DNA of 64,000 nucleotides from IMG/VR virus record IMGVR_UViG_3300021957_000014, positions 1 to 64,000 of that record, one strand, 5' to 3'. Below are positions 1 through 7,585 of the stretch, piece by piece (position 1 is the stretch's first letter; every line of letters begins with the position of its first letter). The position numbers and the translations under genes were made by a program. This stretch comes from a virus. The notes under the pieces were generated by a model that worked only from the letters and a program-made list of their open reading frames with translations, did not search any database and was not told where the DNA came from.

Positions 1-1538
1 TCTGTAGATAGTTGAGTGTTAGTTGTTGTGACCGAACCACCCAATGCAACTGATTGACCATCAACTGTTATTGTGCTGTTTGATAATTTTGCGTTTGCAA
101 TAGAACCTGCTAACATGGCATTAGTAATACCTAATGCTTTTACTTGAAGTGTGTCTGAACTTGTTTCGATTGAACTGCCATCTACTGTTACGGAAAGAAC
201 ACCACTTGAATGTGCAAGACCGTCACCAGCGACTGATGCGTCTAGGTTTAAAGTAACTGCACCACTTGAACCACCACCACTTAGACCGTCACCTGCTGTA
301 ACACCTGTGATGTCCGCTGCGTTTCCGTCAATTGTAAGTGTTCCAGCTGCATCATCATATGTTGCAGTGATGTTTGTACCACCAACAATTAATGCACCAA
401 CTCTGTCATCTACTCTTTCGTTTGTATAGTAAAGGTTACCACTCTCTGTGATTCCACCAGTGTTTAGTGTGATGTTTGCTGTACCGTCAAAGGAAACACC
501 CGAGATAGTTCTTGCACTTGCAAGTGCAGTAGCAGTTCCTGCTAATCCTGTTGTATCTTGGTTAAGTGTTCCAATTGTAAAGTCTAAAGTGTTATCTGCA
601 TCTTGGTAAGCAACTGTAATACCACTTTCTGTGTTTGATGATACCATTGCACCAACTGTATCTGCAATATACTCTGAAGATACTGCAAGGTCAACTGCAC
701 CGTCACCAGCATCATCGTAAGTTGCTGTAAGACCAGTGTGTGAACCGTTAGTTGCTAATTGACCACCAACTACATCTTGAACTCTTTCTGAAGTATGATA
801 GAGGTTAGTTGAACCTTCACCCAAGTCATCTGAATCAAATGCACCCATGTTTACTGAGATTGCATCTGCAGCTACTGAGATACCTGTTCCACCACCAATG
901 TTTAATGTCGCAGCTCCACTTGTTGCACCACCAGTTAAACCCGAACCAGCAACTACTGATTCGATGTCACCAGCATCGTTTGTGAAACTGAATACACCAG
1001 TTGAACTGTTGTATGATATATCACCAGTTGCTGATAGAGCAGCTCTTGCTCTTGCATCTGTAAAGTAAAGGTTACTTGAACCTTCTGTAATTTCGTCTGA
1101 ATTGTCTTTTGTTAGAATACTTGCATCAACATAAGCTTTAATTGATTGTTGTGATGCAGCGTGAGATGCACTGTTCGAAGACATATCGTCTTCGTCTTTA
1201 AGGTCGATTGCAATGTCATCTGCATTTACAGTAATACCTGTACCAGCACCGATGTTTAATGTTGCATCACCCGAACTTGCAGTACCAGTTAAACCAGCAC
1301 CAGCATTAACTCCAGTGATATCACCTTGTTGTCCGTTGATTGTAAGTGTTCCAGCAGCGTCGTCATATGCTAATGATACCCCTGTTCCTGCTGTTAGTAA
1401 GGTATTGACTTGGTCATCGATGACCTCTAGAGCTGCACTACCGAAAGCACCTGCTACTAAGTCACCCGAACTATCTAGGACATCATTTGTTCCTACAGAT
1501 AGACCGTTCTTAAGTATGAAATTCTTTTCGCCTGCCAT
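1..1538 (-). CDS. Tail-fibre-like repeat protein, C-terminus beyond window
   Basis: The frame opens at an ATG (1538) and stays open to the window edge, so about 512 codons of a longer gene are visible. The product begins MAGEKNFILKNGLSVG and is Ser/Thr/Gly/Asp-rich, typical of beta-structured fibre shafts. A module of the form EGSxNLYxTxxR recurs (EGSSNLYFTDAR, EGSTNLYHTSER, ESGNLYYTNER) and also occurs in the 72-aa gene just upstream. Its ATG overlaps that gene's stop (TAATG), suggesting translational coupling. A tail-fibre or adhesin role is inferred from composition and position; the receptor-binding end is not visible. Confidence 0.8.
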   Translation of the reverse strand, partial: MAGEKNFILKNGLSVGTNDVLDSSGDLVAGAFGSAALEVIDDQVNTLLTAGTGVSLAYDDAAGTLTINGQQGDITGVNAGAGLTGTASSGDATLNIGAGTGITVNADDIAIDLKDEDDMSSNSASHAASQQSIKAYVDASILTKDNSDEITEGSSNLYFTDARARAALSATGDISYNSSTGVFSFTNDAGDIESVVAGSGLTGGATSGAATLNIGGGTGISVAADAISVNMGAFDSDDLGEGSTNLYHTSERVQDVVGGQLATNGSHTGLTATYDDAGDGAVDLAVSSEYIADTVGAMVSSNTESGITVAYQDADNTLDFTIGTLNQDTTGLAGTATALASARTISGVSFDGTANITLNTGGITESGNLYYTNERVDDRVGALIVGGTNITATYDDAAGTLTIDGNAADITGVTAGDGLSGGGSSGAVTLNLDASVAGDGLAHSSGVLSVTVDGSSIETSSDTLQVKALGITNAMLAGSIANAKLSNSTITVDGQSVALGGSVTTTNTQLST

Positions 1539-1756
1539 TAGATAGTACCCCCATCAATAACTGCATTTGATAATCTAGTATCAAATGAACTGTTAAATCT
1601 ACTGTCTGTGAAGTATAGATTAGTTGAACCTTCTGTGAGGTTATCTGAAGTAAGTAATGATATTGCAGTCGCAGCTAATTTTCCTGCTGAGGAAATAATT
1701 TCTGTCGACCCAACTGTCAGACCGTATTCTATTACGAATGTATTTTGTGTTGCCAT
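1538..1756 (-). CDS. Small fibre-module protein (72 aa)
   Basis: Short structural-type protein starting MATQNTFVIEYGLTVGSTEI and containing EGSTNLYFTDSRFNSSF, the same module as the downstream large fibre gene. It ends IDGGTI, resembling the C-termini of the genes at 4023 and 5785 (IDGGTF, LDGGTF). An AAGGAC ribosome-binding site lies upstream of the ATG. It could be a free-standing N-terminal fibre domain split from the following gene, or a small chaperone or adaptor. No specific function can be assigned. Confidence 0.7.
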   Translation of the reverse strand: MATQNTFVIEYGLTVGSTEIISSAGKLAATAISLLTSDNLTEGSTNLYFTDSRFNSSFDTRLSNAVIDGGTI

Positions 1757-1797
1757 TTATGTGTCCTTTTAAGGTTTACCTTGAGGGGTGATACATT

Positions 1798-1805
1798 TAT
1801 TTATC
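1798..1805 (-). promoter_or_regulatory. Putative T4-type late promoter GATAAATA
   Basis: GATAAATA on the minus strand is one mismatch from the T4 late box TATAAATA. It lies about 41 nt before the ATG at 1756, leaving a leader that contains the ribosome-binding site. Confidence 0.45.
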
Positions 1806-1833
1806 GATTCTGCCCACTCATAAGTAACGTATT

Positions 1834-2667
1834 TTATGCATCTACTAAAATCTTTTTAAATTTATAGACGGTTGAATTTGTAGAAGCAGAAGTTACTCTA
1901 ATTCTTAAAGTTCCTATATTGATATCTACTCCAAATGTTGCAAGTTCTGAACTCCCTGTAAGGACTGTACCGTACTGAGACACACTTGCAGTTGTTCCAT
2001 TATGAACAATTGATAATTCTGTAAATTGATATACACCACTTGTTGCATCTGAAATAGATACTTCATACTTTGCACTTCTATATGCAGTAGTAGAGAATGT
2101 ATCCATACTTGTTTCACTTGTAGATGTTGTGGTAAGTGTACCACCATCTAATCCAGCTGCTGATTGAAATGTTAATGTACCACTACCATTTGTAGTAAGT
2201 ACTTGACCCGAAGTACCATCCGAGGTTGGATAATTGATACTTGCACCTGTTAAACTATTTGTTGCAGTCAATGTTGTTGCAACTAAGTCACCAACATGTA
2301 AGTCTGCTAATGCATAACCACTTCCACTTAAATTAACAGTGGATGTAGGTTCTGTTTCTAATCCATCAAATAGTTTCCATGTCGAATCTGTAGCATCTCT
2401 GAATAGACCTGTGTATTCACTTGCACCCCCTTCTCCACTTAAACCATCATTATAGTTACCATAGATTCCTATGTCTACTGTATCTGCAGTGGTGTTACCA
2501 CTTGCAAGTTCTATCAATGAATCTGTAACCGATTGAGTTGTGGAATCTATAACTGTGTTAGTTCCATTTACAGTTAGGTCACCAGTGACTACGAGATTTC
2601 CACCAATAGATGTATCTCCCGATGTTTGGATGCCTACGTCTGCAAAAAATTTGGATTGAGTTGCCAT
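1834..2667 (-). CDS. Fibre-like structural protein with shared C-terminal beta domain
   Basis: 277 aa. The middle contains GNLVVTGDLTVNGTNTVIDS, a motif common in marine T4-like fibre proteins and also present in the gene at 4023. The last 90 residues (DTFSTTAYRSAKYEVSI... to KFKKILVDA) are clearly paralogous to the C-termini of the genes at 2730 and 3157. Directly upstream of the ATG is TATAAATA-N5-ATG, so the late transcript is predicted to be leaderless. Most likely a virion fibre or whisker component; the partner is unknown. Confidence 0.75.
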   Translation of the reverse strand: MATQSKFFADVGIQTSGDTSIGGNLVVTGDLTVNGTNTVIDSTTQSVTDSLIELASGNTTADTVDIGIYGNYNDGLSGEGGASEYTGLFRDATDSTWKLFDGLETEPTSTVNLSGSGYALADLHVGDLVATTLTATNSLTGASINYPTSDGTSGQVLTTNGSGTLTFQSAAGLDGGTLTTTSTSETSMDTFSTTAYRSAKYEVSISDATSGVYQFTELSIVHNGTTASVSQYGTVLTGSSELATFGVDINIGTLRIRVTSASTNSTVYKFKKILVDA

Positions 2668-2672
2668 AGTAC

Positions 2673-2680
2673 TATTTATA
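2673..2680 (-). promoter_or_regulatory. Late promoter abutting the start codon
   Basis: A perfect TATAAATA is followed by GTACT and then the ATG at 2667. With the T4 late box at about -13 to -6, +1 falls on the A of ATG. It lies immediately downstream of the terminator of the preceding gene. Confidence 0.75.
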
Positions 2681-2682
2681 GC

Positions 2683-2714
2683 AAAAAAAAGGGGAACCGA
2701 AGTTCCCCTTAAAA
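2683..2714 (-). terminator. Rho-independent terminator with UUCG loop
   Basis: On the minus strand AAGGGGAAC-TTCG-GTTCCCCTT forms a 9-bp stem closed by a TTCG tetraloop and followed by a T run. It sits just after the stop of the 2730..3143 gene and just before the late promoter of the next gene. Confidence 0.85.
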
Positions 2715-2729
2715 GAATTTAATCTTTGT

Positions 2730-3143
2730 CTATGCGTCTACTGTCGTCCTAATAAATTTAGTAACGGTTGAAGTGGTACTAGCAGGTGTGATTCTCAATC
2801 TGAGGTCATCACCACTAATGTCAGCATCAAATGTTGCCAAAGCAGAACTACTTTTTAACGTGCCGTATTGAGTTAGTGTCACATCACTTCCATCATGAAC
2901 TAACATGATTTCAGTCGAATGAAACTCTCCCGCCGAAGACATTGCAACCACATACCTTGCAGCTCTATGAGATGCATGGGCAAACGTATCCAAATTAATT
3001 TGGGTAGTTGCAGTCGTAGTGGCATCACTACGTGTGGTATTCTTATCACTCATAGGTTTAGTCGTACTAATCTCATCTGTAGATGTATTATACTGTAAGA
3101 CACGGATTAATTCTGCTATTTTAAATGCATTAGATTTAGCCAT
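2730..3143 (-). CDS. Small fibre/virion protein, paralogue of neighbours
   Basis: 137 aa. After a short N-terminus (MAKSNAFKIAELIRVLQY) the remainder is the same beta domain found at the C-termini of the genes at 1834 and 3157: an AARY or SAKY motif, LVHDG, a TQYGT motif, SSALATF, LRLRITPAS and a terminal VDA. It is essentially one copy of the shared domain. A strong terminator follows. Probably a virion decoration or fibre-tip subunit; this is inferred from paralogy only. Confidence 0.7.
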   Translation of the reverse strand: MAKSNAFKIAELIRVLQYNTSTDEISTTKPMSDKNTTRSDATTTATTQINLDTFAHASHRAARYVVAMSSAGEFHSTEIMLVHDGSDVTLTQYGTLKSSSALATFDADISGDDLRLRITPASTTSTVTKFIRTTVDA

Positions 3144-3156
3144 AGTTCAATCCCCC

Positions 3157-3984
3157 TTAAGAATGTCTAATTTGGAATGTATCAATTGTAGTGTTAGTAT
3201 TGGCTGGAGTTACGAGTAATCTCATATTCCCCGAATCAACATCTGCACTCAATGTGAACAAACTTGCTGTTGAATACACATCTCCGTATTGTACGAAGTA
3301 TGCATTCGAGCCGTTATTAATAAGTAAAACTTCACATGCATGTGTCCCTGCCGAAGCATGAGTTGCATTAATTACATACTTGATGCCCTTAATTGCAACT
3401 GCATTTGAAGATAATACTTGGTCTGCTGTGGTCGCAGTTAAAACAGATGCAGTATAATAACCTTGTACAAGGTTAGCTGCTTCTGTAATTGCTACTACTT
3501 CTAACACATCTCCACTTAAAGCATTTGCTTGTAGTGTGATGGTAGTACTATTGGTTGCAGCGTAGTCGACACTTCCATCGATTAACTTCACACCATTCAA
3601 ATAAACTTGTTCCGTACCTGCTGTATAGAGCAACGCATTACTATTATCATCATTGCCTGAGATAACAGTAGTTGTTGAACCAATTGTGTAGGTAAACGTT
3701 ACAACTCCACTTGATGCTTGAGAAGAAAATGATATTGCGCCTGAACCATCTGTTTGTAGTACTTGGCCAGAAGTTCCGTCACTAGTAGGAAAGGAGTAGG
3801 CATCATTAACAGAAAGAGTTTTAGGGTTAGAACCGATTTCAGTAATCGCTGCTGACCCATCGTTCTTCTCAGTATACATTCTACCATGATAGGTATTAAT
3901 CGCGACTTCACCTAGTGATAAATCACCAGTAGTCGGGACTGCATTCTGAGTCGAACTTCTTTTAAAATTAATAACTGTTGCCAT
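3157..3984 (-). CDS. Fibre-like protein with Mtd-type N-terminus
   Basis: 275 aa. The N-terminus MATVINFKRSSTQNAVPTTG followed by DLSLGEVAIN is the common head of phage fibre and receptor-binding proteins (Mtd_N-like), shared with the gene at 4023. A middle segment (YTAGTEQVYLNGVKLIDGSV) resembles fibre knob repeats, and the C-terminus is the domain shared with the genes at 1834 and 2730 (IKYVINATHASAGTHACEVL, VQYGDV, LLVTPANTNT). Its ribosome-binding site is AGGAG before the ATG. Confidence 0.75.
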   Translation of the reverse strand: MATVINFKRSSTQNAVPTTGDLSLGEVAINTYHGRMYTEKNDGSAAITEIGSNPKTLSVNDAYSFPTSDGTSGQVLQTDGSGAISFSSQASSGVVTFTYTIGSTTTVISGNDDNSNALLYTAGTEQVYLNGVKLIDGSVDYAATNSTTITLQANALSGDVLEVVAITEAANLVQGYYTASVLTATTADQVLSSNAVAIKGIKYVINATHASAGTHACEVLLINNGSNAYFVQYGDVYSTASLFTLSADVDSGNMRLLVTPANTNTTIDTFQIRHS

Positions 3985-4022
3985 GTTACTCTCCTAGTAT
4001 TGATTGATTAGTGAAATATTAA

Positions 4023-5639
4023 TTAAAATGTTCCGCCGTCAATACCAGTGATAGCTACTGCACCCGAAGTTACCGTGAAGTTTGCAGAAGCAAAACTTGC
4101 GATACCTTTGTTAGATGTTGTTGCATCTTCACCAGCGACTGTTACTGTTCCGCCAGAGTATGATGCATCCATCCCTTCTCCAGCTGCAACGATAACAACA
4201 CCAAGGTTAGAACCTGTACCAACTTCTGAAGCGATTGTAATCGCACCATCAGCATTAGTTACATCAATTCCTTCACCAGCAGTTAGAGTTGCAAGTTCCA
4301 TGTCTCCATTAGAACCATTACCAACCATCAACTGTCCAGCTGTTGGAGCTGCACCATCGATAGATGTAATTGAACCACTTAATGCAAGACCAGTACCTTC
4401 GATTCCACCAAATGCTACATTACCAGCACTTCCACTGAAGACTGAAGATGTATCTGTTGCATCTTGGATAAATGTGAATTTACCAGTTGAATCGTCTAAA
4501 CCAAAGAAACCAACTTTAGCAGCTGACCCATTGTGCCAGTTGAATTTGATACCTCTGTCTAAGTTATCGTCTGAAGTTCCTTCACCGATTTCAAATACAG
4601 GGTCATCAATTTCTACTGTTGTAGAGTTAACTGTTGTTGTTGTTCCGTTTACTGTCAAGTTTCCTGAAACAGTTAAGTTTCCTGAAGCTGCAATGTTTGT
4701 AGATGTGATGTCATCAGATGTAAGTGTTCCATCAACGTCTACGTTGTTGAAAGTTACGTTAGATGTTGTTGCAACTGCCTGACCAATAGCGAAAGTCGCT
4801 GCTTGACCTGAAACAGAAGTTGTTACACCAGTTCCACCAGTAAATGTGATTGACTGAGAGTCTAAGTCGACTGCACCAGTTCCACTATCACCAGCAAGGT
4901 CTAAGTCCTGTGCTGTTACTTGTGAATCTACATATGCTTTAACAGATTGCTGAGAAGGAACTTTGACTGCAGAGTCAGAAGCCATATTGTCTTCGTCTAC
5001 TAAGAAGTCGATTTTTCCTACTGTTACATTACTGTCTAGAATCTTAGCAGTTGTAACTTTATCGTTTCCGATTGTTACTGCACCACTAGATGCCATAGTA
5101 ACGTCACCACTCATTGATACGTTGTCAAAAGAATTACTTCCGTCATGAACAAGTAGTTGTCCACCTGTTGGAGAAGAAATATCTGAATCCGTTGCACCTG
5201 CTAGTGTTGATGTTGTTGATAAGAATGATAAGTTACCACTGCCATCTGTACCGATGACTTGGTTAGCAGAACCATCCGCTGTAGGTAGAGTAAAGGTTGT
5301 CGAAGCACCTAATACGTCAGCAGCTTTTAATGCAACGAAGTTCGTTCCATTATCACTGTCTTCCATTAACTGTACACTTGCACCTGCTGTAGCACCATTA
5401 CCAACTTTGAAGTTGGATGGAGTTGCAGCTGAACCTGCTAACATATCCGTATAATACTTACCACCGATGGCTTGTATTAATGGAGTACTGTTATCAGAAT
5501 CTACGGATTCAATATAAAGTTTTGCTCCGGCACCCGAATTCGACCTATCCTGTACGTACGCTAATTCACCTTCCGAAAGGTCGGAGATAGCTGGTGCAGA
5601 TACACCTGTACTTCTTTTAATCTGAATTACTGTTGCCAT
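4023..5639 (-). CDS. Long tail-fibre-like protein (538 aa)
   Basis: Begins MATVIQIKRSTGVSAPAISD followed by LSEGELAY, the Mtd_N-type fibre head. The body has Ser/Thr/Gly repeats, a QQSVKAYVDSQV element also seen in the gene at the window's left edge, and NLTVSGNLTVNGTTTTVNST, seen in modified form in the gene at 1834. It ends GIDGGTF. The leader of about 145 nt upstream is structured. Likely a fibre shaft protein; without the host receptor nothing more can be said. Confidence 0.75.
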   Translation of the reverse strand: MATVIQIKRSTGVSAPAISDLSEGELAYVQDRSNSGAGAKLYIESVDSDNSTPLIQAIGGKYYTDMLAGSAATPSNFKVGNGATAGASVQLMEDSDNGTNFVALKAADVLGASTTFTLPTADGSANQVIGTDGSGNLSFLSTTSTLAGATDSDISSPTGGQLLVHDGSNSFDNVSMSGDVTMASSGAVTIGNDKVTTAKILDSNVTVGKIDFLVDEDNMASDSAVKVPSQQSVKAYVDSQVTAQDLDLAGDSGTGAVDLDSQSITFTGGTGVTTSVSGQAATFAIGQAVATTSNVTFNNVDVDGTLTSDDITSTNIAASGNLTVSGNLTVNGTTTTVNSTTVEIDDPVFEIGEGTSDDNLDRGIKFNWHNGSAAKVGFFGLDDSTGKFTFIQDATDTSSVFSGSAGNVAFGGIEGTGLALSGSITSIDGAAPTAGQLMVGNGSNGDMELATLTAGEGIDVTNADGAITIASEVGTGSNLGVVIVAAGEGMDASYSGGTVTVAGEDATTSNKGIASFASANFTVTSGAVAITGIDGGTF

Positions 5640-5784
5640 TTTTATTTTCCTTTAAATAAAATTAATTAGTTGTGTTTCTCGTTCACTATCCCGAGAAGTT
5701 GATTGCATAATATAGTCTGTCCACTCACAATGTGGGTCGTTGTCTCACTGTCGACAACCTTGATTTGTACTAGTATTTAGACAA
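5640..5784 (-). promoter_or_regulatory. Structured leader with late-promoter variant
   Basis: This non-coding stretch on the minus strand starts with TCTAAATA (5774-5781), one mismatch from the T4 late box. Three possible hairpins follow: GTTGTC/GACAAC, CCAC/GTGG and TTCTCG/CGAGAA. AAAGGA precedes the ATG at 5639. A long structured 5' leader contrasts with the leaderless late genes nearby. Confidence 0.4.
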
Positions 5785-6030
5785 TTAAAACGTTCCACCG
5801 TCTAGTACGGTAGTTGTTGTCCACTTATCTGACGTTGCATCATATGATAAGAGTCCGTCATCTGTTTCAGATGCGTTTACGTCTGCAAGTTCATTGATTG
5901 ATTTTGCAGTAATGTCTGTTGAAGATGCAGAAGTTCCACCCATAGCAACCTGTGTTGCTTTGATGTTTCCACCACCAGTGACTTTACCACCAACGGTTAC
6001 AACTCTACTTAATGTTCCTCTAATTGCCAT
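5785..6030 (-). CDS. Small fibre-associated protein (81 aa)
   Basis: Starts MAIRGTLSRVVTVGGKVTGG and ends TTTVLDGGTF. It contains DLxxVNxxxxDDGLLSYDATSDKW, a motif seen in fibre proteins of T4-like marine phages. It lies 4 nt after the stop of the 109-aa gene, so the two are probably co-translated. Function unknown beyond a virion association. Confidence 0.65.
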   Translation of the reverse strand: MAIRGTLSRVVTVGGKVTGGGNIKATQVAMGGTSASSTDITAKSINELADVNASETDDGLLSYDATSDKWTTTTVLDGGTF

Positions 6031-6034
6031 ATTA

Positions 6035-6364
6035 TCACCTCGTTACACTTGGGGTTACGATGGCTTGTCCTTCTATTACTCTAGTAGTTGTTGAACCACT
6101 AGTTACAGTCATATCATATACATAACGACCTGGCTCCAATGCTCCGCTTTGTGCATCAGTTAATGATAATGTTACCTTACCATCGGATGCTGATACTGAT
6201 GTTGTAAATGTTGCACTTGCACTTGAGGAAGTATAAGTCTTTCTCATTTGTGCTGCTGCAGTATAACCTGTTAAGTTAAGAACATTTCCAGTTGCATCGG
6301 TTACATCTACAGTAATACTGAAGTCTGTATGTTGGTCGATGAATATGTTTGCAAGAATAGCCAT
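6035..6364 (-). CDS. Beta-sandwich virion protein (109 aa)
   Basis: Begins MAILANIFIDQHTDFSITVD, followed by a compact pattern (DVTDATGNVLNLTGYTAAAQ, LEPGRYVYDMTV, IEGQAIVTP) typical of the small Ig/BppU-like proteins beside fibre genes in many phages. The ATG follows a perfect late box with a 5-nt gap, so the mRNA should be leaderless. Probably an adaptor or decoration protein in the baseplate-fibre region. Confidence 0.65.
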   Translation of the reverse strand: MAILANIFIDQHTDFSITVDVTDATGNVLNLTGYTAAAQMRKTYTSSSASATFTTSVSASDGKVTLSLTDAQSGALEPGRYVYDMTVTSGSTTTRVIEGQAIVTPSVTR

Positions 6365-6369
6365 GTAAC

Positions 6370-6377
6370 TATTTATA
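6370..6377 (-). promoter_or_regulatory. Late promoter abutting the start codon
   Basis: TATAAATA-GTTAC-ATG on the minus strand has the same 5-nt spacing as the sites before 2667 and 26685, placing the predicted +1 on the A of the AUG. Confidence 0.75.
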
Positions 6378-6400
6378 CCTTTTTAAGTTTTACTTAAATG

Positions 6401-7585
6401 TTAACCACCAAACTCGCCCTCTGAATACTGAGCAGTTGGTATAGATTGGTGAACTTTTCGTGCTGTTCCACTATCGTTTACGTGAACCTCGTCTAATTTT
6501 CTTAAAGTTCCACTATCGTTTACAAAGACACCTTTAACTTTTGCATGTCTAGGTATGACTCTAGTAGTAGTATAAGTGACTTGATATGTGAATGGACTTC
6601 TATGTTGATATGTTACTTGACTACCAGCATTATAAAAGAAAGGTGTTTGATTGTTTCTAATATTAGGTTCTTGTCCTTGTACTGAGTTTTGATAAGTGAA
6701 AGGTGACCTATGTTGATAAGTAAACGGTGTTTGTCCATTTGCAATGTATGGATATGGTAATTGCCTACTTCTAATATTAGGTTCTTGACCACTTGCAATA
6801 TATGGGTAAGTTACATTAGTATTAGCAGGTATAGGGTTTTGTCCAGTTCTTTGATACGTAAACGGACTTCTATGCTGATAGGTAAATGGTTGTCGACCAG
6901 TTCTTTGATATGTGAATGGAGTCTGACTTGCCTTTACAACATTTGTCTGTGCATTGCTAGGATTTCTATATGTAAACGGAGACTGATGCTGATATGAAAC
7001 AGGTGTAAGTGCTTGTCTTGCATACGTAAATGGTGACCTATGATTATAAGTTAACGGACTTCTATGTTGATATGATGCAGGCTGTCTAGCATTCACTGGG
7101 TTCCTATAAGTGAAAGGTGACCTGTGATTGTATGTAAACGGTGCTTGATTGTTTCTAATATTAGGTTCTTGTGCATTACGTATATTAGGTTCTTGTTGAT
7201 TTCTAATATTTGGTTCTTGTGCATTCACTGGATGTCTATATGTAAATGGTGACCTGTGATTGTACGTAAACGCTGTTTGACTGCTCCTAATATTTGGTTC
7301 TTGTGCATTTACAGGGTTTCTATAAGTGTTAGGTTGCCTTGCGTTTGCAATACTTGGTTCTTGTCCATTCACTGGACTTCTATACGTAAATGGTGACCTA
7401 AAGTTGTACGTAAACGGTGTTCGACCAGTTCTATCATAAGTAAAAGGTTGTCGTGCATCCTTAGTCTCGTTTGACTGTGCATTTGCTATATACGGATATG
7501 GTTGCTGTGCGTTCACAATGGAAGGCATCGCATAATCAACGATTAACGGATTTCGATATGGATATGGTTGTTGTCCTGTTGCCAT
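6401..7585 (-). CDS. Pro/Tyr/Gln-rich repeat virion protein A (394 aa)
   Basis: About 300 residues are built from imperfect 6-, 8- and 12-residue units: SPFTYxHR, EPNIRNxQ, NPVNAQ and PYPYIANxQ. Aromatic-Pro units alternate with Asn/Gln/Arg units. The last 65 residues leave the repeat and carry two beta elements (VFVNDSGTLRKL, VHVNDSGTARKV) of a type seen at phage fibre ends. The ATG overlaps the stop of the upstream repeat gene (TAATG). A fibrous surface protein is inferred from the neighbouring fibre genes; no family is recognised. Confidence 0.75.
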   Translation of the reverse strand: MATGQQPYPYRNPLIVDYAMPSIVNAQQPYPYIANAQSNETKDARQPFTYDRTGRTPFTYNFRSPFTYRSPVNGQEPSIANARQPNTYRNPVNAQEPNIRSSQTAFTYNHRSPFTYRHPVNAQEPNIRNQQEPNIRNAQEPNIRNNQAPFTYNHRSPFTYRNPVNARQPASYQHRSPLTYNHRSPFTYARQALTPVSYQHQSPFTYRNPSNAQTNVVKASQTPFTYQRTGRQPFTYQHRSPFTYQRTGQNPIPANTNVTYPYIASGQEPNIRSRQLPYPYIANGQTPFTYQHRSPFTYQNSVQGQEPNIRNNQTPFFYNAGSQVTYQHRSPFTYQVTYTTTRVIPRHAKVKGVFVNDSGTLRKLDEVHVNDSGTARKVHQSIPTAQYSEGEFGG

